Positions 16,471 to 26,400 of a stretch of DNA of 64,000 nucleotides are shown here, in pieces (the stretch's first letter is position 1; each line of letters begins with the position of its first letter). Source of the DNA: an uncultured Bacteroidales bacterium (lineage in GTDB: Bacteria > Bacteroidota > Bacteroidia > Bacteroidales > Lentimicrobiaceae). The notes under the pieces were generated by a model, which saw only the letters and a list, made by a program, of their open reading frames with translations, was not told the DNA's origin and searched no databases. The position numbers and the translations under genes were made by a program. The stretch lies in contig CALCQV010000128.1 in the NCBI GenBank assembly GCA_937894795.1, positions 1 through 64,000 on the forward strand. The letters are read 5' to 3'.

Positions 16471-16672
16471 AATTCACGACTAATAGGGCACGAAAATAAG
16501 GAATAATAGATTATCAGAAAGGAAATTGTGATGAATAAGCCAAGATGGCAACTGGCAGATAAGCTTAAACATCAACGGATGGTTGGTTAGGAAAGGACAT
16601 AGCTTTCTCAGCTTATTGTATTATTATAATTCATACCTTTGCAGCCTTAAAAATGATATAAAATAGCGAGAG
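16471..16672. promoter_or_regulatory. Divergent promoter region of GGGPS and ahcY, with ahcY -7 box
   Basis: A 202-base gap. TACCTTTG at 16634-16641 is an exact TAnnTTTG box on the plus strand, 31 bases before the ahcY ATG. I see no riboswitch-like stems in the remaining leader, which is too short for known SAH or SAM aptamers. Confidence 0.5.
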
Positions 16673-18091
16673 ATGAATATTACAGAAACAACTTCATTAC
16701 CATATAAAATCAAAGACATTACGCTTGCAGAATTTGGCCGTAAGGAAATTGAGATTGCTGAAAAAGAAATGCCGGGACTCATGGCTATTAGACAGAAGTT
16801 TGCACATGAGAAACCTCTGAAGGATGTTCGTATTACAGGATCACTTCATATGACCATACAAACCGCCGTTTTGATAGAAACACTTGTAGCATTGGGGGCT
16901 CAAGTGCGATGGGCAAGTTGCAATATATTCTCAACACAGGATCATGCCGCAGCTGCTATTGCCGCTACTGGAATACCAGTATTTGCCTGGAAAGGCGAAA
17001 CTCTTGAAGAATATTGGTGGTGCACACTACAAGCTCTATCATTCCCCGGAGGATTGGGCCCTCAACTTATAGTTGACGATGGAGGTGATGCTACTCTATT
17101 GGTCCATAAAGGCTATGCTGCTGAAAAGAATCCTGAACTGCTTGATAATGTGGCTGGAAATGCAGAGGAAGCCGTTATACTCAATACACTCAAGGATGCA
17201 TTTTTGGAGGATAACCAGCGTTGGCATAGAGTAGTTAAAGATCTTAAAGGTGTTTCAGAAGAAACAACAACCGGTGTTCATAGATTATATCAAATGTATG
17301 AATCAGGTGAGCTCCTGATACCTGCAATAAATGTAAATGACTCTGTTACCAAATCTAAATTTGATAACTTGTATGGCTGTCATGAATCACTTGCCGACGG
17401 CATAAAGCGTGCTACTGATGTTATGATCGCCGGTAAGGTGGTTGTCATTCTTGGATTTGGTGATGTCGGCAAAGGTTGTGCCAGATCAATGAGGTCATAT
17501 GGAGCAAGGGTTATTGTAACTGAAATTGATCCAATTTGTGCTCTGCAGGCTGCAATGGAAGGCTTTGAAGTCAATACTATTGAAAATGCTCTTGCTGAAG
17601 GCAATATTTACGTTACCACCACCGGAAACCGTGATGTTATAACCTTTGAACACATGAGCAGAATGAAAGATCAGAGCATTGTTTGTAATATTGGGCACTT
17701 TGACAATGAAATACAAGTTGATCGGTTGAATAGTTCCGCTAGTGTTAAAAGAGTGAATATTAAACCACAGGTAGATAAATATATATTTGAATCGGGAAAT
17801 GCCATCTTTCTCTTGGCAGAAGGCAGATTGGTTAACCTTGGTTGTGCTACCGGTCACCCATCATTTGTGATGAGTAACTCATTTTCCAATCAAACACTTG
17901 CTCAAATAGACCTTTGGATTAACAACTATGAAGTTGGTGTTTACCGTTTGCCAAAGAAATTGGATGAGGAAGTGGCCAGATTGCATCTGGAGCAGATTGG
18001 CGTTAAACTAACCACACTAACTTCTGAACAGGCTGCCTATATTGGAGTATCACCTGAAGGCCCCTACAAACCTGAACACTATAGGTATTAA
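16673..18091 (+). CDS. ahcY: S-adenosylhomocysteinase
   Basis: A 472-residue enzyme that splits S-adenosylhomocysteine into adenosine and homocysteine with tightly bound NAD, closing the methylation cycle. Family blocks are all present: GSLHMTIQTAVLIETL, CNIFSTQDHAAAA, WKGETLEEYWWC, the nucleotide-binding VILGFGDVGKGCARS and the C-terminal YKPEHYRY that reaches into the partner subunit. Length fits the long bacterial form. It has its own promoter box at 16634-16641. The gene ends four bases into the frameshifted Rieske-like gene on the opposite strand. Confidence 0.98.
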   Translation: MNITETTSLPYKIKDITLAEFGRKEIEIAEKEMPGLMAIRQKFAHEKPLKDVRITGSLHMTIQTAVLIETLVALGAQVRWASCNIFSTQDHAAAAIAATGIPVFAWKGETLEEYWWCTLQALSFPGGLGPQLIVDDGGDATLLVHKGYAAEKNPELLDNVAGNAEEAVILNTLKDAFLEDNQRWHRVVKDLKGVSEETTTGVHRLYQMYESGELLIPAINVNDSVTKSKFDNLYGCHESLADGIKRATDVMIAGKVVVILGFGDVGKGCARSMRSYGARVIVTEIDPICALQAAMEGFEVNTIENALAEGNIYVTTTGNRDVITFEHMSRMKDQSIVCNIGHFDNEIQVDRLNSSASVKRVNIKPQVDKYIFESGNAIFLLAEGRLVNLGCATGHPSFVMSNSFSNQTLAQIDLWINNYEVGVYRLPKKLDEEVARLHLEQIGVKLTTLTSEQAAYIGVSPEGPYKPEHYRY

Positions 18092-18481
18092 TTGTAAACC
18101 ATAAGTATATGCCCATCATAACTGGTGCGGTACTGCTTTAAAGAAATTACTGCAGGCCCTTCTATAGGGGAACCATCTGTTAGTAGAAATCGGGAGCCAC
18201 ATACTGAATCTATGGCAATAATACCCGATGATTCTACTTCAACTCGTGCACCATCGATGAGAGGATCATGGGGGCATGCCCTTTCATAAGCCATAAATTC
18301 GTCATTCTGGGGGCGGTATATTATGATACCCTTATATCCACCTGATGAAATCGATGGTATTGGGATACATCGCAAAATTAACATAAACATAGGGTATTAC
18401 ATCGCGCGTCTCTTCTTTACCACAAGAATTAAATGTAATTGCAGCCAGACACAATAAAAAGAATGTTATCGGTTTGTGCAT
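18088..18481 (-). pseudogene. Frameshifted Rieske-fold lipoprotein
   Basis: Two parts in different frames. From the ATG at 18481, one frame gives a lipoprotein leader (MHKPITFFLLCLAAITFNSC, C20 lipidated) and then VIPYVYVNFAMYPNTIDF, before ending at a TAA near 18332. The second frame, open to 18088, gives GGYKGIIIYRPQNDEFMAYERACPHDP and VCGSRFLLTDGSPIEGPA. Together they match the Bacteroidota Rieske (2Fe-2S)-domain lipoprotein family, but about ten residues are missing at the junction and the frame changes. The usual second-loop CxxH is CGSR here, as in the cluster-less members of that family. Either a deletion has inactivated the gene or the assembly has an error. Confidence 0.7.
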
Positions 18482-18649
18482 TTTTGGTTATACAAGATTA
18501 TCTTTCATGAATAATTTTACAAGGTGCAATATCAAATTCTTAATATTATATGGCTGATGAATGAAATTAAATGTCCGCATCATGTAAACGAGCCAATAAA
18601 GATAATATTTTTGCATCAAGTGATGAATGTCAAATTAATTTTCGCTTGG

Positions 18650-18925
18650 ATGGATTACAGGCTAATTTTTTCAGATCGCAACAAATTGAAGAGAACCTCA
18701 TTATTAGTTTTGTTCTGCCTTGCTCTTGGATCATGTTCGCTGATTAAGAAATCAGAGGTTGAAAAGGCGGAGATAGCCTTACAAAGAGAAACTAATGAAA
18801 TCAATGCAGAACTAAACAAACGACAAAAGACACATTACAAAATTCAGGCAAGAGAGACCAAGAAGATGATGAAGCGGAGTTATAAAAGGTCAAAGAAATT
18901 AAACAAATCACGAAGATTATTGTGA
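18650..18925 (+). CDS. Small basic lipoprotein-like protein, unknown
   Basis: A roughly 92-residue protein. After a basic start (SDRNKLKRT), a hydrophobic run ends in the lipobox ALGSC, which suggests lipidation and envelope location. The rest is charged and helical (EVEKAEIALQRETNEINAEL) and ends in a very basic tail (KKMMKRSYKRSKKLNKSRRLL) that could touch nucleic acid, peptidoglycan or acidic lipid. TATTTTTG at 18606-18613 looks like the -7 box, so the ATG at 18623 or 18650 is preferred over the farther GTG at 18524. I do not recognise the family. Confidence 0.55.
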   Translation: MDYRLIFSDRNKLKRTSLLVLFCLALGSCSLIKKSEVEKAEIALQRETNEINAELNKRQKTHYKIQARETKKMMKRSYKRSKKLNKSRRLL

Positions 18926-19036
18926 TTTGCGAATTCAGCCATTATAATATGTCTTTTTATTATATTAAGATTCATAGCAGTAAGCAATTAACCTATAATA
19001 ATTTAGTATCTTTACACACTAATCAGGAGGAATCAG

Positions 19037-19561
19037 ATGGATGATTTTCTATACTTATTATTAGGGTTGGCTTGGGTTGGATGGTCATTATATTCCAACA
19101 AGCAAAAAATGGATAAGAAGCGTGCAGCTCAAGCTGAACAACAACGACGGGTTCAGCAAGAAGCACCTGAGAGTTGGGAGCAGCCAACTGTGCCGCCACC
19201 AGTTTATGAGCCGGCGCAACCACGAAACATCCTGGAAGAACTATTTGGAGACCAGATACCACGGCAGCCAGAAGCTGAAGAAGAAGCTTATATACCTGAT
19301 ATAGATGAACAATCGTGGGAAAGAAAAATGTCAGGTTACAAAAAGAATGAAGCTGAGTCATTGGAAGTGATTAGAGATGAAGTGCCACTTGATTACTTTA
19401 CAAGGCAGTATGCTACACGACATTATGCACAGGATCAGCGCGTTATAAATGACAAGCCGGATTATAATGATATTTCTGATTCAGAAGAACAGCAACATGA
19501 ATTTGATTTGAAAAGAGCTATAATTTATAGCGAAGTCCTTAGAGCACCGTATATTCCATAG
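19037..19561 (+). CDS. Membrane-anchored protein of unknown function
   Basis: A 174-residue protein with one N-terminal membrane helix (FLYLLLGLAWVGWSLYS) followed by a charged, Gln/Glu/Pro-rich region without fold (about 25-135). The C-terminal end (FDLKRAIIYSEVLRAPYIP) is conserved in similar Bacteroidota proteins I have seen and may be the functional part. A strong AGGAGG at 19024-19029 precedes the ATG by 7 bases, unusual in this phylum. TATCTTTA at 19007-19014 is a near -7 box, which would leave almost no leader; one of the two may be chance. Confidence 0.75.
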   Translation: MDDFLYLLLGLAWVGWSLYSNKQKMDKKRAAQAEQQRRVQQEAPESWEQPTVPPPVYEPAQPRNILEELFGDQIPRQPEAEEEAYIPDIDEQSWERKMSGYKKNEAESLEVIRDEVPLDYFTRQYATRHYAQDQRVINDKPDYNDISDSEEQQHEFDLKRAIIYSEVLRAPYIP

Positions 19562-19594
19562 CCAGTTTAAAATTGTTCACTTAGATTCAATTTT

Positions 19595-19627
19595 TTTGTG
19601 GGGCAAAATAATTTATTGCTACCTTTA
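19595..19627 (+). promoter_or_regulatory. Promoter of the TonB receptor operon
   Basis: TTTG at 19595-19598 and TACCTTTA at 19620-19627 with a 21-base spacer, close to the Bacteroidota TTTG-N19..21-TAnnTTTG pattern. The leader to the ATG at 19686 would be about 50 bases. Confidence 0.5.
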
Positions 19628-19685
19628 CCCGCTTTAAAATAGCTTACACACAAACACCTATATTCTAACATAAAATTTCATTGGT

Positions 19686-22600
19686 ATGATCAGAAATCTT
19701 CTACTAACTTTTTGGTTGGTACTGACAGCGAATCTGTTAGTGTTCTCACAATCGGGAACCCTAAGAGGGAAAGTACTCGATAAGACCACAAATGAACCTA
19801 TCCCATTTGTGAATATTATCGTTGAACTTGGGGGGACACAAGCTGGAGGTACAACTTCCGACTTTGATGGTAACTATACCATTAAGCCGATTACTCCTGG
19901 TAAGTATGATTTGAAAGCAACCTATGTAGGTTATAAACCTGTATTGATCAAGGGTATTCAAATCAAATCAGACCAGATCACCTTCTCTGATATTAATATG
20001 GAATCAACGATGGTTGAACTTACTGAGTTCGAAGTCATTGATTATAAAGTTCCCTTGATCGATAAGGATAAAACATCAGTGGGAGCAACAGTTACATCAG
20101 AGGAAATTGCAAAGATGCCTAACCGCTCGGCAAATGCTATTGCAACTACAGTAGGTGGTGTGTTCTCATCAGATGGTGAACGTGGTAGTGTTCGTGGACA
20201 AAGAGCTGATGGTACTGTAATGTATATAGACGGAATCAGGGTTCGTGGTTCATCTTCACTACCTGAATCTGCCATTGAACAGGTTTCTGTTATCCTTTCA
20301 GGAGTTCCTGCTCAATATGGTGATGCTACTGGTGGTATTATTAACGTTACTACCAAAGGCCCCAGCCGTGAATTTGGTGCCGGTATTGAACTGCAAACAT
20401 CTGAATATCTGGATGCCTTCGGTTATAACCGGGCAGGTTTGAATATGCAGGGTCCACTGCTCTGGAGCCGGGATGAAAATGGTGAAAAGAAAAGTGCATT
20501 ACTTGGCTATTTTATTGCTGGTGAAGTAACCTATAATAAAGATAGCCGCCCTACTGCTACAGGTGTATATAAGGTTAAGGACGATGTGCTAAAAGAACTT
20601 GAACTCAATCCACTCAGATTGACTGGTTCAGGTTTAGGTACCTATTATAATACCAACTTTATTAGAAAAGAGCACCTTGAATATTCAAAATCAACACTTA
20701 ATACTGAAAGTCTTGATATCAATGCTTCAGGTAAGTTGGACGTTAAAACCGGCCCGAATATCAACCTATCACTTGGTGGATCTATCAATTATTCTGACGG
20801 GAAGAATTTCAACTTTGCGCAGTCAATGTTCAATTATAACAATAATGCGCAGATTATTGGCAATACATGGAGGGTCTTTGGCCGTTTTACCCAACGCTTC
20901 CCTTCAGATCCTGATGGTAAATCATTTATTAAGAATGTTTATTATACCATCCAGGCCGACTATACAAAATCTACTCAAACAGTTCAGGATGCAAACCATA
21001 AGGACGACTTGCTTCGTTATGGCTATCTTGGTAAATATGAAACTGCAAAACAGCGTTCATATACCAACGAACTGGCATTTGACTCTATTAGTGGCAAAAC
21101 TGCGTATATCCATAATGGTTTCGTTGATACTGATGTTAATTTCACACCTGGTGATGCTAATCCTATCACAGCTAATTATACACGTCAATATTATGAACTC
21201 TTCCCTTCAACAGTTTACCATGCAAATCTGAACAGGATTATTGAAGGAGGAGGACTCTTAAATGGAATGGGTGCTGATGGTGCTTATGGCTACTGGGGTG
21301 CTCCGGGTGCTTTACAGATTGGTACTACTCAGTCCGCTTACCAGGTTTCTGATAATGAGCAATATGCTTTGAATGCCAATGCATCTGCCGATATAGGCAA
21401 CCATGCACTTCAATTTGGTTTTATCTATGAACAGCGTGTTGACAGGTTCTATACATATGCTCCAAATGCATTGTGGGAACTCATGCGTGGTTTGACTAAT
21501 TCACACATAGAGCAGCTCGATGTCGCTAATCCACATCTCGTATATCTGGACAATGTATTCATGGATACTATCTATTATGATCGTAAATATGACCAGGCTT
21601 CTCAGCGTAACTTTGATATAAACATGCGTCAGCAATTAGGTCTTCCAACTGATGGTACCGACTGGATAGATGTTGATTCGTATGATATCAATACTTACAC
21701 AATCAATTATTATGATGCCAACGGCAAACTATTCACAAAATCATTGGATAAAGCAATATCTATTGATATGTTTAGCCCCGATGAATTATTCAATAATGGC
21801 AGTTTCCTTGCCAACTACAGTGGATACTCATATACCGGTAATAAGATGAAACTTTCAGAAAGTCCAAGTTTCGATGATTTCTTTACCAAACAGGATGAGA
21901 ATGGAATGTATACCCGTGAGATTGCTCCTTTCACACCTATCTATATGGCAGGTTATGTACAGGACAAGTTTGCATTTGATGATCTTATTTTCAATATTGG
22001 GCTTCGCGTCGATAGGTTTGATGCTAATCAGAAAGTGCTGACAGATCCTTATACATTGTATCAGGCAAGAACTGTAAGTGAGGTAAATGACCTTGGTTCA
22101 CATCCGGAAAATATGGGTGATGACTATGTTGTTTATGTTGACAATTTGAGGAATCCAACTTCAATAATGGGTTATCGTGATGGCAACAACTGGTTCAACT
22201 CAGAAGGGCTTGTTGTTACTGACCCAACAACAACTTTGGATGCCGGTAACGGGGTTACCCCATACCTGGTTGACAAAGACAATGTAACTGTGTCATCTAA
22301 AGCTTTTAGTGATTATGAACCTCAGGTTTCTGTTATGCCACGTGTTTCATTCTCTTTCCCAATTAGTGATGAAGCATTATTCTTTGCCCACTATGATGTT
22401 CTGACACAACGTCCGACCTACGCACTGCGCATGAGTCCACTTTCATATTATTATCTTCCACTTCAGGGAAGTCCGGATATCAATAATCCAAATCTGAAAC
22501 CTGAAAAGACCATTGACTACGAACTTGGTTTCCAGCAACGTCTATCTGCAAGTTCATCACTGACTCTATCAGCATATTATCGTGAGATTCGTGATCAGAT

Positions 22601-23405
22601 ACAAGCCTTCCGTTATACTGCCGCTTATCCTAAAACATACTACTCATATAATAATATCGACTTCTCGACTGTCAAAGGTTTAACTGTATCTTATGATATG
22701 CGTCGTACCACTAATACCAGAGTTAGGGCAAGTTATACCTTACAGTTTGCCAATGGAACCGGTTCTGACCCTGAATTTGCAAAGGGATTGATTCAAACCG
22801 GTCAGCCAAACCTTCGTACTCTGTTCCCAATGAGTTTTGACCGTCGTCATGCCATTAACCTGATGCTCGACTATCGCTATGGTGAAGGAAAAGAATATAA
22901 CGGTCCGGTTATCAGAAGAACCAAAACCGATGAAACCGGAAAGGAAGTTGTTAAATCAATGCAACTGCTCAAGAATACCGGTGTAAACTTTACCATATTT
23001 GGTGGATCAGGAACTCCATATACCAGGTCTAGTAAGATCGTTGCTCTTGGTCAATCAGGAATTATTGATGGTTCAATCAATGGCTCACGTTTACCATGGC
23101 AATTTAGAATTGACGGAAGGGTTGACAAGGATATAAATATTGCATGGAATGAAAACCGCTCTTCATATCTGAATATCTACCTCCAGGTACTTAATATATT
23201 CGATTCAAAGAATATTATGAGTGTATATGGAGCTACTGGTAATCCTGACGATGATGGTTATTTAGCTGCCGCCGAATATCAGAATCAGATTGAAGACCAG
23301 CTTGATCCTCAGGCATTCCGCGACTTATATAGTATTCGCATCAATAGTCCATATAATTACAGTTCACCACGTCAAATTCGTCTTGGTTTAATACTGAACT
23401 TCTAA
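19686..23405 (+). CDS. TonB-dependent receptor with CarboxypepD_reg-like domain
   Basis: A 1239-residue outer-membrane protein. Signal peptide 1 to about 21; CarboxypepD_reg-like beta-sandwich (GTLRGKVLDKTTNEPIPFVNI, about 23-110); plug domain (about 120-235, with VMYIDGIRVRGSSSLPESAIEQVSVILSGVPAQYGDATGGIINVTTK); then a large 22-strand barrel ending in SPRQIRLGLILNF with the terminal Phe expected for BamA recognition. No SusD partner is present, so it is not a usual SusCD glycan system. It is the first gene of an operon with a 1430-residue exported protein and a PorV-family protein, a set I have seen in other Bacteroidota. The ligand is unknown. Confidence 0.93.
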   Translation: MIRNLLLTFWLVLTANLLVFSQSGTLRGKVLDKTTNEPIPFVNIIVELGGTQAGGTTSDFDGNYTIKPITPGKYDLKATYVGYKPVLIKGIQIKSDQITFSDINMESTMVELTEFEVIDYKVPLIDKDKTSVGATVTSEEIAKMPNRSANAIATTVGGVFSSDGERGSVRGQRADGTVMYIDGIRVRGSSSLPESAIEQVSVILSGVPAQYGDATGGIINVTTKGPSREFGAGIELQTSEYLDAFGYNRAGLNMQGPLLWSRDENGEKKSALLGYFIAGEVTYNKDSRPTATGVYKVKDDVLKELELNPLRLTGSGLGTYYNTNFIRKEHLEYSKSTLNTESLDINASGKLDVKTGPNINLSLGGSINYSDGKNFNFAQSMFNYNNNAQIIGNTWRVFGRFTQRFPSDPDGKSFIKNVYYTIQADYTKSTQTVQDANHKDDLLRYGYLGKYETAKQRSYTNELAFDSISGKTAYIHNGFVDTDVNFTPGDANPITANYTRQYYELFPSTVYHANLNRIIEGGGLLNGMGADGAYGYWGAPGALQIGTTQSAYQVSDNEQYALNANASADIGNHALQFGFIYEQRVDRFYTYAPNALWELMRGLTNSHIEQLDVANPHLVYLDNVFMDTIYYDRKYDQASQRNFDINMRQQLGLPTDGTDWIDVDSYDINTYTINYYDANGKLFTKSLDKAISIDMFSPDELFNNGSFLANYSGYSYTGNKMKLSESPSFDDFFTKQDENGMYTREIAPFTPIYMAGYVQDKFAFDDLIFNIGLRVDRFDANQKVLTDPYTLYQARTVSEVNDLGSHPENMGDDYVVYVDNLRNPTSIMGYRDGNNWFNSEGLVVTDPTTTLDAGNGVTPYLVDKDNVTVSSKAFSDYEPQVSVMPRVSFSFPISDEALFFAHYDVLTQRPTYALRMSPLSYYYLPLQGSPDINNPNLKPEKTIDYELGFQQRLSASSSLTLSAYYREIRDQIQAFRYTAAYPKTYYSYNNIDFSTVKGLTVSYDMRRTTNTRVRASYTLQFANGTGSDPEFAKGLIQTGQPNLRTLFPMSFDRRHAINLMLDYRYGEGKEYNGPVIRRTKTDETGKEVVKSMQLLKNTGVNFTIFGGSGTPYTRSSKIVALGQSGIIDGSINGSRLPWQFRIDGRVDKDINIAWNENRSSYLNIYLQVLNIFDSKNIMSVYGATGNPDDDGYLAAAEYQNQIEDQLDPQAFRDLYSIRINSPYNYSSPRQIRLGLILNF

Positions 23406-23444
23406 TAGTAAGACTTGTAAACTGAAAAGATTAAAATATATATA

Positions 23445-26400
23445 ATGACTATGAAAAATACACTCCGTATACTTTTAGCCGCGCTGCTCATAACGATATT
23501 TGCAGTACCCGGCTTCGCTGATTATTATAAAGGTCCCGGTTCCAAGTCCTCAGGTCCTGTTATAAAATCAACTGCAGCCGGTTGTTTGCCGGGTGCCGGA
23601 TTTAAATATCTAGAAGTCAACAATGTCCGCACCCGTATCAATACTGGTGGTGATATGTGGTGGGACTTTGAGGTAGCTCAATATGAGATTCCTAAAGGTT
23701 CACGTAAGACTTCCATGTTTTCTGCAGCATTGTGGATTGGTGGTATTGACGTTAATGATCAGCTAAAGCTCGCTGCATTGCGTTTCCGTCAGGGTCCCAA
23801 TAGTGCCAGCCCTGGTACAGGTAATGATTTCTGGCCTGGCCCACTTACCATTGATGGCACAGCTGCCATTGATGAAGGTACTTGTGCCGAATATGACAGG
23901 CTTTACCCGATTACTCGTAACGAGGTGGATGAGTTTATTGCCTGGAATGAAAATAAAGCTTCAAATCCCAATTACCAGATTCCTGCTTCCATTCTAGAAT
24001 GGCCTGCACATGGTGATCTTTCAAAGAAACAAAGTTACTACCTGGCGCCATTTTATGATGCCAACGGTAGTGGTACTTATGAGCCTGAAAGCGGTGATTA
24101 TCCATATTATGACCTCTCGAATGAACTCTGTCACTCTGCTACTGCTACTCAAGAGACCATTGAAGGTACAGTAAAAGGTGGACTGCTTTCAGACCAGGTT
24201 ATTAAAGGTGATGAAACCTTATGGTGGGTTTTCAATGATAAAGGTAACATTCATACTGAAACACAAGGTACTCCTATTGGTTTGGAAATTAGAGGTCAGG
24301 CTTTTGGTTTTGCCACTAATGATGAAATCAATAACATGACTTTCTATAGCTATGAAATTATTAATCGTTCTACTTACCGTTTAACCGGTACATATTTCAG
24401 TCAGTGGGTTGACACAGACCTTGGATTTGCTAAAGACGACTATGTTGGTTGTGATGTAGACAGAGGATTAGGATATTCATACAATGGTAAACCTAAAGAT
24501 GGTGACGGACAGTTCTGGGCATATGGTGATCAGCCTCCAGCAATTGGAGTTGACTTCTTCCAGGGACCTTATATGGATCCTGATGGATCTGATAACCCAT
24601 CCTTTAAGGGTGATGGCATCCTCGGCCCTTCATTCAATGGTGATTGCAGTATCGTTGGATTAAACGGATCTACTCTACCTATGAACTATGGTGAAGAGGG
24701 TAATCAGCAGAGTGGAAACTTTATCGTTCGGTCAGAAGCTATCAATGGTGTGAACTTTGGTAATGGTATTGTTGATGATGAACGTTTCGGAATGCGTCGA
24801 TTTGTTTATCATAATAACTTCGGTGCTGCAGGTCCATATATGTATGACCCTGACTATGCTCCACAATATTATAATTACCTGAGAGGTATCTGGCTTGATA
24901 ATACTAAAATGATGTATGGCGGTAATGGCCATATCTCAACCGGTGCTTATGGACCTGCCTGTGATTTCATGTTCCCCGGTGATACTGACGTTTGTGATTG
25001 GGGTACAGGTGGTTTACCTCCTGCCGGTCCAAAATACTGGACAGAGGAAAGTGCTCAGAATAATCCTGAAGACCGTCGTTTCATGCAGTCAGCCGGTCCT
25101 TTCGTACTCGAGCCGGGTGCTGTTAACTATATCACTGTTGGTATTCCCTGGGCACGTGCTGCTTCAGGTGGCCCATGGGCTTCTGTTAAGCTTTTACAGG
25201 TTGTGGATGACAAGTGCCAACTATTGTTTGATAACTGTTTTGCTGTAGTTAGTGGACCAAATGCTCCTGATCTTACTATTCGTGAGCTTGATGAAGGATT
25301 AATTTTCTACATCAGTAACCGTAAAACTAATGACGCTGGTAATAATATCAATGAAAGCTATACTGAATTAGACCCGGCAATCCTTGCTGTTGCTAATAGT
25401 ACAGGTTTTGATTTTGATCCTTACTACCGTTTTGAAGGATATCAGATATTCCAATTAAAAGATGCAACTGTTTCTGTTGCTGACATTCATGATCAGAAAC
25501 TGGCACGTATTGTTTATCAGACAGATGTAAAGAACAATATTAAGCAATTGGTTAATCATAACTTTGATCAGGCATTAAATGCCAATGTCCCGGTTGAAGA
25601 AGTAAGTGGATCTGATTTAGGTATACGCCATACCTTTAGACTTACTGAAGACGCATTCACCGGTCAATCACTCGTAAATCACAAGCAGTACTATTACCTG
25701 GCACTGGCCTATGGTCACAATGAATATATGAAGTACAGCGCTGATCCGGGATCACAGGAAGAAGGAATAATAGGACTTAATGGACAGAAGCGTGTTTATC
25801 TGGCCGGTAGAAAGAATATTAAAGTATATACTGCCATTCCACATAAAATTGTGGGAACAGTAAAAGCAAATTCTGAATTTGGCGACGGTGTTGAAATTAC
25901 ACGTTTGCAAGGTCAGGGTAATGGTAGTAATGTGCTAGATTTTACTGATGAGACAGTAGCAGAAATTTTAAACAAAAAGCCTGTTGATTCTCTTAATGTA
26001 TATGGAAGCGCTGATTATCCAATTGCATACAATCCTAAATACAAAGCAGGTAAAGGCCCGGTTGATATCAGGGTAATTGATCCTCTTAATGTTAAAAATG
26101 CATCGTATGTATTGGCATTTGATTCTCTTGTTCCATATCAGATGATGATTGGTGCTGATAGTACTATTAACTATAAGGCTCATTGGCGACTGATTGATAA
26201 TACCAATAACAAGGTATATCATTCAGATACTACAATATCGTATAAGAATGAGCAATTGTTCCCTGAACTTGGTATAGCTATCACAATTGATCAACCACTA
26301 ACTCCTGGTCCATACAGAATTGGATATAATGCTGAAGATCCTCCAGCACCAATTTGGGGCATTATCACTGAAAACAATGGATTGTTGGAATCAACCTTCA

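Noticed and set aside
16471..16672. SAH or SAM riboswitch before ahcY
   Set aside because: With the -7 box at 16634-16641 the leader is only about 25 bases, too short for an aptamer.
17495..17857. Minus-strand open frame of 120 codons inside ahcY
   Set aside because: Antisense to the NAD-binding domain of a highly conserved enzyme; no support as a gene.
20677..21231. Second plus-strand open frame of 184 codons inside the TonB receptor gene
   Set aside because: Out of frame with a well-supported receptor; Ile/Leu-rich composition is typical of a shifted frame.
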